From JAHEEL01 sp963836085 (GTDB lineage Bacteria; Actinomycetota; Acidimicrobiia; Spongiisociales; UBA5794): a DNA stretch of 64,000 nucleotides. Made by a program: the position numbers and the translations under genes. Under the pieces are notes generated by a model. The model did no database searches, was not told the DNA's origin, and was given only the letters and a program-made list of their open reading frames with translations. Location of the stretch: assembly GCA_963836085.1 (NCBI GenBank), contig CAWIHT010000015.1, forward strand, positions 1-64,000, given 5' to 3'. Below are positions 15,742 to 24,050 of the stretch, piece by piece. The first letter of the stretch is position 1. Every line of letters starts with the position of its first letter.

Positions 15742-18275
15742 GAGCGACCTCCGACGGCGACGATCCCCCGGTCCGTCGCGGAGATGGCGGAGCCGGCGAC
15801 CGGTGCGAGAGTAGGGAACGCGTCACGGATCTGCCGCATGAGATCGAGCAACTGCCGACAGTTCCTCACGAAGTCACCGGCGGCGAAATCGTCTTCGCCG
15901 AAGAGTTCCTCCAGATCGGCTCCTGCGACCCATCCGTACGCAAGCGGGGCAAACCCAGACTCCGGGACTCGCGCGGTCGGCACGCGATAGCGGTCTTCGA
16001 CGGCGGAGACCGTTCGCCAAGCTGCCTCGACCTGGCCGAACCGATCGGCCACTACGCCCACCAGCATCACCTCTTCGGGATCCGCCCGCCGCGGCTCGAA
16101 GGTGAAGGTCGAAGCCACAGCGGCGAACTCAGCCGCCGTAAGACCATCGAAGACCCCGGCCGTTGCGACTTCCGTCAAGAGGAGATCGAGTTCGTTGTAC
16201 ACCCTGCGGAGACGCTCTCCCTTGCTCGAGAGCGACCACCGGTCGACGTAACCGAGTTCGCGCAACACGCGCATCCGGGCTTCGAAGCGCTCGACGATGT
16301 CGTCGCCGCTCCGCTTCCGGCGGCGCTGGAGGCGACGAACGTCCTTCTCGGATCGGCGGGAGCGAGCGAGCCAACCGAGATGCTCGTCGAGCTTCGGACA
16401 ACCGGCAATTGTCATGTCGGTTGGCGCCACGACGTCTCCGCCCGACGCTGGCTCGGCCGACCAGGACGCGAGGGACACCGCCGCTGCAGCGACGTAGGCG
16501 GGATCGTGACTCTGGATGGGCTGAGGCAGGTCGAGGCGCCCGAGGTGGCTGGGCACGGAGCCGAAGCCCACGAGTTGCACCTTTCGCTCCTCGCCGTGCT
16601 CGGACACGAGGTGATACCGGGGCTTCGCTCCGTAGCTGCGAGCGAGGATGACCCACCGCTCCCCCGCTCCCAGGTCGACAACATCGCCCGAATCGAGTCC
16701 GTCCAGAAAGGCACGGGTCGCGTCGGAGCCCTGATCGGACCCGGCGGGGGCGGCCGCATAGGCTTCGATGTCCCCCCGCTCGCATTGCGCCGCCGCCAGG
16801 TAGCGTTCGACCTCTGCTGTCCGTTCGGCGATTCGTTCATCAAGCTTGCGTGCCCGCTCCTGCGCACGGAATTGGGCAAATGACGCTCGCAGAAGCTCCT
16901 CAGCCCGTGGCTTGGGATAGTTGGCGACCAGGTTCACCGCCATGTTGTACGAGGGCTCGAACGACGACACCAACGGGTGGCTCCCGAGCGCGGCAACGTC
17001 GGCAACCTGCTTGAACGGGACGTACGAGCTGTAGAGGATCACGGCGGTGCCGTGTTCATCGATCCCCCGCCGACCGGCCCGACCCGTCAACTGGGTGTAG
17101 TCACCGGCACGCAGAATCTCGTGGGACTCGCCGTTGAACTTGCTGAACGACTCGAGAACCACGGCCTTCGCCGGCATGTTGATGCCCAGAGCGAGCGTCT
17201 CGGTGGCGAATACCAGCTTGACGTAGCCGGACGAGAACAGCTGTTCAACGGTCTCCTTGAAGGCGGGCACCATCCCGGCATGGTGGGCAGCGACGCCGCT
17301 CTCGAGCATCGCAAGCCAGGACTCGTAGCCGAGCACGGCGAGATCCGTTGGATCGAGATGTGCCGTGGCTTCGGATGCGAACGACCGGATCGTTTCGCGC
17401 TCTGCAGCCGACGTCAGGCGGAGTCCCGCTGCGGAGACCGTACGTGCCGCCTGATCGCAGCCGACACGGGAGAAGATGAAGTAGATCGCTGGGAGTTTCG
17501 CCGCGGCAAGGAGCGTCTCCGCCACCTCGAGGCGACGCGGGGTCGAGAATCGCTTGGCTCGACCCCGTCCCTTTCGCAACAGCGTCACGACGCGCGGATT
17601 GGGCCGGATGCCATCCTTGGCGAAGACCGGGAACCACTCGATTGCGTTGTCGTGGTAGCGGTCGCGGATCAGATACATCGACTCCAACGGCACAGGGCGC
17701 TTCTGCTCGACGATGAGTTCGGTCACTCCCCTGCGTGCGCTGATCCAACCGGCGAACTCCTCGCCGTTCGCGACCGTTGCGGACAGATTGACGAGTTGGA
17801 TTTCTGCCGGGAGGTGGATGATCGTCTCCTCCCACACCGATCCCCGGTATCGGTCTTGCAGGTAGTGCACCTCGTCAAGGATCACCACACCGAGCCCATC
17901 GAGCGCATCGGAATCCCCGTAGATCATGTTCCGAAGGACCTCGGTCGTCATCACCACAACGGGAGCCTCACCATTCACGCTGTTGTCACCGGTGAGGAGA
18001 CCGGTCCCATCCTCGCCGTACCGCTCGGTGAGGTCGCGATGCTTCTGGTTCGAAAGGGCCTTGATCGGGGTTGTGTAGAAGGCCCGCTTGCCGGCGGCGA
18101 GGGCTATTTCGATAGCCGCTTCGGCGATCAGGGTCTTGCCGGAACCTGTCGGTGCCGCCACCACAACTGAGGCGCCTCGTTCGATCGCTGCGATGGCCTC
18201 GATCTGGAAGGGGTCCGGTTCGAATCCAGTGCCACGAAGAAACGCCGCGACGGCGTCCCCGAGTCGATTGTTCAT
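15738..18275 (-). CDS. helY: Ski2/Mtr4-like DEAD/DEAH-box RNA helicase HelY
   Basis: 845 aa. Two RecA-like helicase domains with Walker A PTGSGKT (about 39-45), motif II DEVH (VVILDEVHYLQD), SAT motif LVNLSATVANG and motif VI QLTGRAGRRGID, then a C-terminal helical region. Family relatives unwind RNA with the exosome; the bacterial role is unclear. helY lies beside pafBC in mycobacteria as it does here. The start at 18275 is an ATG without a clear Shine-Dalgarno. Confidence 0.93.
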   Translation of the reverse strand: MNNRLGDAVAAFLRGTGFEPDPFQIEAIAAIERGASVVVAAPTGSGKTLIAEAAIEIALAAGKRAFYTTPIKALSNQKHRDLTERYGEDGTGLLTGDNSVNGEAPVVVMTTEVLRNMIYGDSDALDGLGVVILDEVHYLQDRYRGSVWEETIIHLPAEIQLVNLSATVANGEEFAGWISARRGVTELIVEQKRPVPLESMYLIRDRYHDNAIEWFPVFAKDGIRPNPRVVTLLRKGRGRAKRFSTPRRLEVAETLLAAAKLPAIYFIFSRVGCDQAARTVSAAGLRLTSAAERETIRSFASEATAHLDPTDLAVLGYESWLAMLESGVAAHHAGMVPAFKETVEQLFSSGYVKLVFATETLALGINMPAKAVVLESFSKFNGESHEILRAGDYTQLTGRAGRRGIDEHGTAVILYSSYVPFKQVADVAALGSHPLVSSFEPSYNMAVNLVANYPKPRAEELLRASFAQFRAQERARKLDERIAERTAEVERYLAAAQCERGDIEAYAAAPAGSDQGSDATRAFLDGLDSGDVVDLGAGERWVILARSYGAKPRYHLVSEHGEERKVQLVGFGSVPSHLGRLDLPQPIQSHDPAYVAAAAVSLASWSAEPASGGDVVAPTDMTIAGCPKLDEHLGWLARSRRSEKDVRRLQRRRKRSGDDIVERFEARMRVLRELGYVDRWSLSSKGERLRRVYNELDLLLTEVATAGVFDGLTAAEFAAVASTFTFEPRRADPEEVMLVGVVADRFGQVEAAWRTVSAVEDRYRVPTARVPESGFAPLAYGWVAGADLEELFGEDDFAAGDFVRNCRQLLDLMRQIRDAFPTLAPVAGSAISATDRGIVAVGGRS

Positions 18276-18423
18276 ACGAGCACGATCCGATCGCAGCGAA
18301 GGTGCGAAGCGTCAACGACGAGAGAGATCGGCACTGGTGCGGCTGATGAGGATCTGCCCATGAGCGGATGGTAGAGGCTGGGACGGATCTCGGGAGTTGC
18401 GAGCGACCGGCCCCAAAACGTGT

Positions 18424-18453
18424 GGTGCCCCCGGGTTCAACCCCGGAGGCACC
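18424..18453 (-). terminator. Intrinsic terminator after the zinc-ribbon gene
   Basis: GGTGCC...GGCACC plus an inner CCGGG/CCCGG stem with one mismatch makes an 11-bp hairpin; on the minus strand it is followed by ACACGTTTT. It lies 28 bases after the stop at 18482 and before helY. The inner loop imitates a tRNA T-arm but no tRNA surrounds it. Confidence 0.55.
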
Positions 18454-18481
18454 GATGACCCCTCAGCTCATGCCCGCCCGG

Positions 18482-18781
18482 TCACGAATCTGATGATGCG
18501 AGTTCCCAGAACCACTCTTGCCCGCCAAGCGCCTGCGAGAAGGCTTCGATCTCCTCTTCGGTGATCGGGCTTGCCGTTGCGACGATGTCGTACCCGACCC
18601 CCGTGGCGAGAAGAACGCTCACCACGCGACGGCTGGCGGGCCGTCGCTGCGTGGTTCCGCAGAATGGGCAATCGAACCGATAGCGGCCTTCATCCGATCC
18701 GGCGGCCATTTCAAGACCGACATCGTCGATCGTGAGTTCTACGTCTCCGCAGCTTGTGCAGGTGGTTCGGATGGTGGTCAT
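18482..18781 (-). CDS. Small zinc-ribbon protein, conserved hypothetical
   Basis: 99 aa. The N-terminal CTSCGDVELTIDDVG and FDCPFCGTTQRRP give two CxxC pairs about 30 residues apart, a zinc ribbon; the rest is helical with an acidic EITEEEIEAF-like stretch. No enzymatic motif. The ATG at 18781 is chosen because GGAG lies 9 bases upstream and the ribbon starts 7 residues in. It lies between pafC and helY; function unknown, possibly regulatory. Confidence 0.7.
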   Translation of the reverse strand: MTTIRTTCTSCGDVELTIDDVGLEMAAGSDEGRYRFDCPFCGTTQRRPASRRVVSVLLATGVGYDIVATASPITEEEIEAFSQALGGQEWFWELASSDS

Positions 18782-18835
18782 GCTGTCTTGCTCCATTGCC
18801 AGCGTCGCATAACTCATCGGCATCCGAGCCGTGTC

Positions 18836-19801
18836 CTAAATGACTATTTCCGTGTAGTCATTCCGTGCGCTGGCGGCATAGCGCGCCAGGATGCGTCCGC
18901 GCAGATCCCTGATTGCGGCGGCAACGTCGTCACCCTCGAGCAACTCAGCACCGTCCCCGAGACGGATCAGCAGACGAGCGGCAACAGCGGGGTCACCCAC
19001 GCTCATCCGGATCACCATTCCGTCTGCTCCGGTCTCGAGCACGTCGACCGGGTAGTAGTCGGCGACCCATCGGGCGCCGTCACCCAGTCGAATAACGGCG
19101 TGGGCATCATCGTCGTTCGGCGTGTAGCGGATCTCCGGTTGCTGGAGCGCCGGTTTCGGTTCGAATCGTTCGCCGGTGGCTTCAGCAGATCGGATCCGAT
19201 CGATGCGGAAGACACGCTCCGCTCCGGCGCTCCGGCAATGACCGGAGACGTACCAGTTGCCGAGGGTCGTAAACACCGACCACGGCTCGATGTCGCGGTT
19301 CTTGCGCTCCCCGGACGAAATTGACGTGTGGTCGATGCGCATCACTGAGCCGTCGCTCGCGGCCAAACGGAACTCCCGAACCAGAGTCGGTTCGGGAAGG
19401 TCCACGACGACGGCTTCGGCGCCGCCCGGCAGCAGCGTTCGTTCGAGTTTCTCGATCGCGCGATCGAGTGCGGCACCGCCGGAACCGGACGACTGAACAG
19501 CCTTTCCGGATGCCAGAATCCCAAGCGCTTCCGGAGCGGTGAGGCGCAGCGGTCGAGAGAAGTACTCGGCCATCTCGACGACGACCTCGTCATCGTCGAT
19601 GGACGCGTCCATGAGGTCTCCGGGCCCGTAGCCCGGAAGGCCGCAGACGAACACCGTGTTCAGATCCTTGATCAGATCCGCCCGGTTGTAGCCGAACCGG
19701 TCACAGACCTCGTCAACCGATACACCAGGGTTCGCAATGACCCACGGCAACATGGCCAGCAGGCGGTTGATGCGACCGGCGGTCTTGGGTGAGTTCGTCA
19801 T
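18836..19801 (-). CDS. pafC: WYL-domain transcriptional regulator PafC
   Basis: 321 aa. N-terminal helix-turn-helix (about 8-60), WYL domain (about 130-230, with GNWYVSGHCRSAGAERVFRI) and C-terminal WCX region. PafB and PafC heterodimerise to activate LexA-independent DNA-damage genes in mycobacteria. The ATG overlaps the pafB stop (ATGA). Order pafA-pafB-pafC and the paired WYL architecture make the assignment firm. Confidence 0.92.
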   Translation of the reverse strand: MTNSPKTAGRINRLLAMLPWVIANPGVSVDEVCDRFGYNRADLIKDLNTVFVCGLPGYGPGDLMDASIDDDEVVVEMAEYFSRPLRLTAPEALGILASGKAVQSSGSGGAALDRAIEKLERTLLPGGAEAVVVDLPEPTLVREFRLAASDGSVMRIDHTSISSGERKNRDIEPWSVFTTLGNWYVSGHCRSAGAERVFRIDRIRSAEATGERFEPKPALQQPEIRYTPNDDDAHAVIRLGDGARWVADYYPVDVLETGADGMVIRMSVGDPAVAARLLIRLGDGAELLEGDDVAAAIRDLRGRILARYAASARNDYTEIVI

Positions 19802-20721
19802 TGCTGGCCTACCAGAGCGACGTAGCGCTCACGCAACTCTGCCGGTTCGACGATCTCCGCCTGATCCTCGAAGCCGATGAGCCACCCCAGGAACGCGGAC
19901 GGGGCAGCGACCTCGACGCTGGCGCCGATCGAGCCATCGGTCCTCCGTTCGATGACGGCGCTCGGACCCAACTCGCGTTCGGCGATCCACGCCACCTCCT
20001 CGTCGAACTCCACCCGCGCAATCGTGGCGTCGGCTCCGGCGTCCCACGGATGATGCAGCACGGCTTCCGCTGGATCGAACCCGACCGGCGGAACAAACGC
20101 GTCCGCCCGGTCACCCAGGACGAGCGTATCCGCCCGATCAAGTCGGTAGACCTTGGTGTCCTCGCTGCCGACGTCGGAGGCCACCAGATACCAATGCCCG
20201 CGGCGGTGAACAAGGCCGTAGGGCCGGACCCGGCGGGATCGGTCTCGATAGTCAAAGGTCAGCACGCGCCGCTCTGAGATCGCTCCAAATGCCGTCGCAA
20301 CGGTCTCTGCCTGCTCCCCAAGGTCGGCACCGAGTTCGGTACCATCCAGGCTTCCAACGGCCCCTCCGAGCTTCATGAGCGCCTCCTGGCCGGACGGACG
20401 CCCGCCGAATCCCACGGCTTGGACGGCGAGCGCGAGCGCGGTGCGTTCCTCATCGGTGAGCCCGGGGTCTTCGAGGGCATAGCGATCGTCGTGGACCACG
20501 TAGCCGAATTCGACCTCGAACACGTCGGTGGCCTCCCGTTCGATCGGAATCCCGAGGCGCCGAAGCAGGTCTTTGTCGCGCTCGAATGTGCGGTGGAACG
20601 CGGCGTCGCTCGCTGGATCGTATCCGGCAACGGTATACCTGATCTCGTCCGCCGTCACTGGTCGGTCGACGGTCAGGAGGAAGGCGAGGAGGTTGAGAAT
20701 GCGCTCGATGACCTTCTGCAT
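19798..20721 (-). CDS. pafB: WYL-domain transcriptional regulator PafB
   Basis: 307 aa. N-terminal HTH (about 4-65, RILNLLAFLLTVDRPVTADE), WYL domain (about 140-230: LTFDYRDRSRRVRPYGLVHR then GHWYLVASD) and a WCX C-terminus. Partner of PafC; the complex is thought to sense a DNA-damage signal through the WYL domains. Starts 11 bases after the pafA stop, in one operon. Confidence 0.92.
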   Translation of the reverse strand: MQKVIERILNLLAFLLTVDRPVTADEIRYTVAGYDPASDAAFHRTFERDKDLLRRLGIPIEREATDVFEVEFGYVVHDDRYALEDPGLTDEERTALALAVQAVGFGGRPSGQEALMKLGGAVGSLDGTELGADLGEQAETVATAFGAISERRVLTFDYRDRSRRVRPYGLVHRRGHWYLVASDVGSEDTKVYRLDRADTLVLGDRADAFVPPVGFDPAEAVLHHPWDAGADATIARVEFDEEVAWIAERELGPSAVIERRTDGSIGASVEVAAPSAFLGWLIGFEDQAEIVEPAELRERYVALVGQQ

Positions 20722-20731
20722 CAGCGCGACG

Positions 20732-22087
20732 CTACAGCGAGGCGATCAGTTTCTCGACCCTTTCGTCGACCGCTCGGAATGGGTCCTTGCACAGAATGGT
20801 TCGCTGCGCCTGATCATTGAGCTTCAGATGCACCCAATCGACCGTGAAATCGCGGTTCCTGGCCTTTGCAGCTTTGATGAAGTCGCCCCGCAACCGTGCC
20901 CGGGTCGTCACCGGTGGGGTCGTCATCGCGCTCGAAATCCGATCGTCGGTCACGACCCGATCGACGAGACCGCGCCGTTCGAGGATGTAGTAGAGGCCGC
21001 GCTCTCGGTTCACGTCGTGGTAGGCCAAGTCCACGAGCGACATCTTCGGTGACGACATCGAGAGGTTGTGTTTGGCCCCGTAGCGTTCGAGCAGGTGCAG
21101 CTTGGCGACCCAGTCGACCTCGCGAGACAGCGTCATCGGATCCTTCTCGAGTCCCGTGAGTAGGTGCTCCCACATGCCGACGGCGCGGTCGACCTCGGGA
21201 GGGAAGCCCTTGGTGCGTGCGTACCGCATCGTCCGCTCGAGGTACTCCCATTGCATGTCGAGGGCCGACAGTTCCCGCCCGTTTGCGAGGCGGACCGTGC
21301 GGCGGCACGACGTGTCGTGGGCGATCTCGCGGATGGCGCGTATCGGATTCTCCAACGTCATGTCCCGGAAGACCACGTCGTCCTCGAGCATCTGCAGGAC
21401 GGCCGCCGTTGTGCCCACCTTGGCGTAGGTGACGTACTCGGACATGTTGGAGTCGCCGGCGATCACGTGGAGTCGGCGGTAGTGCTCGGCGTCGGCGTGT
21501 GGTTCGTCGCGGGTGTTGATGATGGGTCGACTGCGGGTTGTGGCGGACGAACTTCCCTCCCAGATGTGTTCGGCGCGCTGCGACGTCGAGTAGACGGTTC
21601 CGCGTGGTGTCTGCAAGACCTTCCCGGCACCGGCGTAGATCTGGCGGCTGACGAAGAACGGGATCAGTGTGTCGATCGTGCGCTGGAAGTCATCCTGCCT
21701 GCCCACCAGGTAGTTCTCGTGGCAACCGTAGGAGTTCCCGGCCGAATCGGTGTTGTTCTTGAAGAGGTAGATATCGCCGCGGATTCCCTCTTCGGCCAGC
21801 CGATCCTGAGCGGACTCGACCAGTCCTTCGAGGATGCGCTCTCCCGCCTTGTCATGCGCGATGAGATCCGTGAGCGAGTCGCACTCGGGTGTTGCGTACT
21901 CGGGATGGCTCCCGACGTCGAGATAGAGCCGAGAGCCATTCTCGAGGAAGACGTTTGACGAACGCCCCCACGACACGACCCGGCGGAAGAGGTAGCGCGC
22001 CACCTCGTCGGGTGAAAGGCGCCGCTGCCCGCGCAGCGTGCAGGTGACCCCGTACTCGTTCTCGATTCCGTAGATCCGTCGGTCCAC
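20732..22087 (-). CDS. pafA: Pup--protein ligase PafA
   Basis: Ligates deamidated Pup through its C-terminal glutamate to target lysines. 451 aa, same as the mycobacterial enzyme. Carboxylate-amine ligase fold: IENEYGVTC near the N-terminus, catalytic base Asp57 in RLYLDVGSHPEYATPE, and the nucleotide-binding IINTRDEPHAD. GTG start at 22087, with TACGCT 6 bases upstream and no Shine-Dalgarno, so transcription may begin at the start codon. Heads the pafA-pafB-pafC operon, divergent from the DUF2007 gene. Confidence 0.97.
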   Translation of the reverse strand: MDRRIYGIENEYGVTCTLRGQRRLSPDEVARYLFRRVVSWGRSSNVFLENGSRLYLDVGSHPEYATPECDSLTDLIAHDKAGERILEGLVESAQDRLAEEGIRGDIYLFKNNTDSAGNSYGCHENYLVGRQDDFQRTIDTLIPFFVSRQIYAGAGKVLQTPRGTVYSTSQRAEHIWEGSSSATTRSRPIINTRDEPHADAEHYRRLHVIAGDSNMSEYVTYAKVGTTAAVLQMLEDDVVFRDMTLENPIRAIREIAHDTSCRRTVRLANGRELSALDMQWEYLERTMRYARTKGFPPEVDRAVGMWEHLLTGLEKDPMTLSREVDWVAKLHLLERYGAKHNLSMSSPKMSLVDLAYHDVNRERGLYYILERRGLVDRVVTDDRISSAMTTPPVTTRARLRGDFIKAAKARNRDFTVDWVHLKLNDQAQRTILCKDPFRAVDERVEKLIASL

Positions 22088-22093
22088 CCGAAC

Positions 22094-22099
22094 AGCGTA
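22094..22099 (-). promoter_or_regulatory. Candidate leaderless -10 box (TACGCT) of pafA
   Basis: TACGCT ends 6 bases before the GTG start of pafA; no ribosome-binding site lies between. The 64-base divergent gap to the DUF2007 gene also contains CAGAAT 6 bases before that gene's ATG. Confidence 0.45.
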
Positions 22100-22151
22100 C
22101 CGTGCTGGTGGAACTGCCTACACACCTCGTGAACGATGGCAGAATCGAGTC

Positions 22152-22406
22152 ATGAGCAAAGAGGACAGACAGCCGGACAGGACCCACTACGAACCGCTCG
22201 CGATCGTCGGCGACCAAGCGCACGCGAACCTGCTCGCCGCCCTCCTGCGTTCGGAAGGAATCGCAGTCCGGATGCACGGCGAGGCGTTCGGACCGTACCC
22301 GGTGGGGATCGGCGGCCTCGCCGAGGTCGAGGTGTGGGTCGCTCATGACCGACTCGACGATGCCCGCGCAATCCTCACATCGTCGGGCCTCGGACCTCCG
22401 GCCTAG
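22152..22406 (+). CDS. DUF2007-like small protein
   Basis: 84 aa. The stretch LAIVGDQAHANLLAALLRSEGIAVRMHGE followed in the C-terminus by EVWVAHDRLDDARAIL matches the DUF2007 'putative signal transducing protein' fold (ferredoxin-like). No catalytic residues. It is on the opposite strand to the proteasome genes, between pafA and prcA, and its stop overlaps the prcA stop by 4 bases. No clear Shine-Dalgarno. Confidence 0.75.
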   Translation: MSKEDRQPDRTHYEPLAIVGDQAHANLLAALLRSEGIAVRMHGEAFGPYPVGIGGLAEVEVWVAHDRLDDARAILTSSGLGPPA

Positions 22407-23074
22407 CCGGGATCCGGGAGTTCGTCAGGGCTGAGCCTGCGGAACTTGCGGCGGCCGAGCGTCCGGTCCAGAACGGCAGCCTCCCATCCGGCTTCCGGCA
22501 CTGATGGATCACCCGTGTCGCTGATCGCCGAAGTGGTAAGCGCGATCGCCTCGTCGAGACTCATGTCAGCCCGGTGGCCGGTTGCGATCGGTTCGAGGAG
22601 GCGATCCTCCTCGCCGCCGATGATGGCGAAGCCGTGCTGGTCGCGCAACGTGCCGTCGAATCGCACGTGGTAGAGATGGTTCTCATCATCCCCGAGTTCG
22701 GCGACCAAGACTTCGACCTCGTACGGCTTCACCTCGTGCGTGAAGATCTGCCCCACCGCCTGCGAGTAGGCGTTGGCCAGACCCTTCCCGGTGACGTCGG
22801 CCCGGGCATAGGTGTAACCCTTGACGTCGGCGTAGCGAATTCCGGCGACCCGCAGTGTCTCAAATTCATTGAAACGCCCGACGCCTGCGAAGGCGACCCG
22901 GTCGTAGATCTCGCCAATCTTGTGGAGCGATCGGCTCGGGTTCTCGCCGATGAGCAGGATGCCCGACTCGTATTCGATGACGACGATGGGCCGTCCCCGT
23001 TGGATGCCCTTTCTGGCGAACTCGGCCCGGTCCTTGATCAGCTGTTCAGGCGGGACGTAGAACTGAGCGGTCAT
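22403..23074 (-). CDS. prcA: 20S proteasome alpha subunit
   Basis: Forms the outer heptameric rings and gates the proteolytic chamber. 223 aa. The alpha-type N-terminus MTAQFYVPPEQLIKDRAEFA is the pattern of actinobacterial PrcA, and FAGVGRFNEFETLR and GYTYARADVTGKGLANAY are conserved. There is no N-terminal catalytic Thr, as expected. The ATG overlaps the prcB stop (ATGA). The C-terminal tail is basic and short (RRKFRRLSPDELPDPG). Confidence 0.96.
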   Translation of the reverse strand: MTAQFYVPPEQLIKDRAEFARKGIQRGRPIVVIEYESGILLIGENPSRSLHKIGEIYDRVAFAGVGRFNEFETLRVAGIRYADVKGYTYARADVTGKGLANAYSQAVGQIFTHEVKPYEVEVLVAELGDDENHLYHVRFDGTLRDQHGFAIIGGEEDRLLEPIATGHRADMSLDEAIALTTSAISDTGDPSVPEAGWEAAVLDRTLGRRKFRRLSPDELPDPG

Positions 23075-23859
23075 GGTCGTCCCTCCAGCGCTGCCTCGGC
23101 AATCGGCGCCAGCTCATCATCCGGGATCTCCCGGAAGCCCACGCCGGTGACGGTCACCACATTGGGATAAATCCCCCGCTTCGGATCCGGTCCACCGGTG
23201 GCCGAATCCTCTTCAGCGGCTGCGATGAGCGCCTCGAGGGCGACGCGGATCGCTTCCGTCTGCGACATCCCGTCGCTCCAGGCTCCCTTCAGGAACGCCC
23301 GGGCTTCGTTGCCGCCGGAGCCGGTGGTGGCGTAGTCCTGCTCGTCATACCGGCCGCCGACGACGTCGTAGCTGTAGAGCTTGCCGGTCTGCGCCTGGTC
23401 GTCGTAGCCGCAGAACAGCGGCACGACGATCAGGCCTTGGAACGCGAGAGCGAGATTGCCGCGCACCATCCGAGCGAGATAGTTCGCCTTGCCATCAAGG
23501 CTCAGCCGGGCCCCTTCGATCTTCTCATAGTGCTCGATCTCGGTCTGGAAGAGCTTCGTCAACTCGATCGCCATCCCCGCGGTGCCGGAGATCGCAACCG
23601 CGGACCGATCGTCGGCGGGGTAGACCTTCTTCACGCGCCGGTGGGCGATGACGTTGCCTGCGGTCGCTCGCCGGTCGCCGGCCATGAGGATCCCGTCTGC
23701 CCAGCGCAGAGCGAGAATCGTGGTGGCCTCCGGAGCTTCGATCGCACCGGCTGGCATGATCCAAGCGGGGGTCAGATCGTGCTGATCCAAGAGCGCTGCG
23801 AAGCTCGCCGCGGGAACGATGCCGTCGGCGTCCGGCGACATCGGCAGCTGCGCTTTCAC
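23071..23859 (-). CDS. prcB: 20S proteasome beta subunit
   Basis: Proteolytic subunit, made with a 45-residue propeptide. Mature N-terminus inferred at Thr46 (TTILALRWADGILMAGDRR), with Asp62 and Lys78 matching catalytic Asp17 and Lys33. The residue before Thr46 is Ala, whereas most family members have Gly. 262 aa overall, usual length. It overlaps pup (4 bases) and prcA (4 bases), consistent with an operon in the order dop-pup-prcB-prcA. Confidence 0.96.
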   Translation of the reverse strand: MKAQLPMSPDADGIVPAASFAALLDQHDLTPAWIMPAGAIEAPEATTILALRWADGILMAGDRRATAGNVIAHRRVKKVYPADDRSAVAISGTAGMAIELTKLFQTEIEHYEKIEGARLSLDGKANYLARMVRGNLALAFQGLIVVPLFCGYDDQAQTGKLYSYDVVGGRYDEQDYATTGSGGNEARAFLKGAWSDGMSQTEAIRVALEALIAAAEEDSATGGPDPKRGIYPNVVTVTGVGFREIPDDELAPIAEAALEGRP

Positions 23860-24050
23860 TGGCCGCCCTTCTGGACGTAGTTCTTCACGAACTCCTCGGC
23901 GTTCTCCTCGAGGACCGAGTCGATCTCTTCGAGCAGATCGTCGATGCGCTCGGCGATTTCTTCAGAATTCTCAACCGAGGCTACGTCCTCCTGGCCGGAG
24001 GTGGTGCCCTGCCGATCAGATGTGCGCTTTCTGCGTTCTTGTTCAGCCAT
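23856..24050 (-). CDS. pup: Prokaryotic ubiquitin-like protein Pup
   Basis: Small intrinsically disordered degradation tag. 64 aa ending in Gly-Gly-Gln (GGQ), so it must be deamidated to Glu by Dop before ligation. C-terminal helix region IDDLLEEIDSVLEENAEEFV binds the Mpa coiled coil. The ATG at 24050 is preferred because GGGAGGGA lies just upstream; the adjacent ATG at 24053 would add one Met. Overlaps dop by 8 bases and prcB by 4. Confidence 0.97.
   Translation of the reverse strand: MAEQERRKRTSDRQGTTSGQEDVASVENSEEIAERIDDLLEEIDSVLEENAEEFVKNYVQKGGQ

Noticed and set aside
14476..15990. 504-codon plus-strand open frame over the HNH end and lipid kinase
   Set aside because: Proline/arginine-rich composition and overlap with two supported genes.
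18424..18453. T-arm-like GGGTTCAACCCC suggesting a tRNA
   Set aside because: No acceptor or anticodon arms fit upstream; it is a hairpin with the layout of a terminator.
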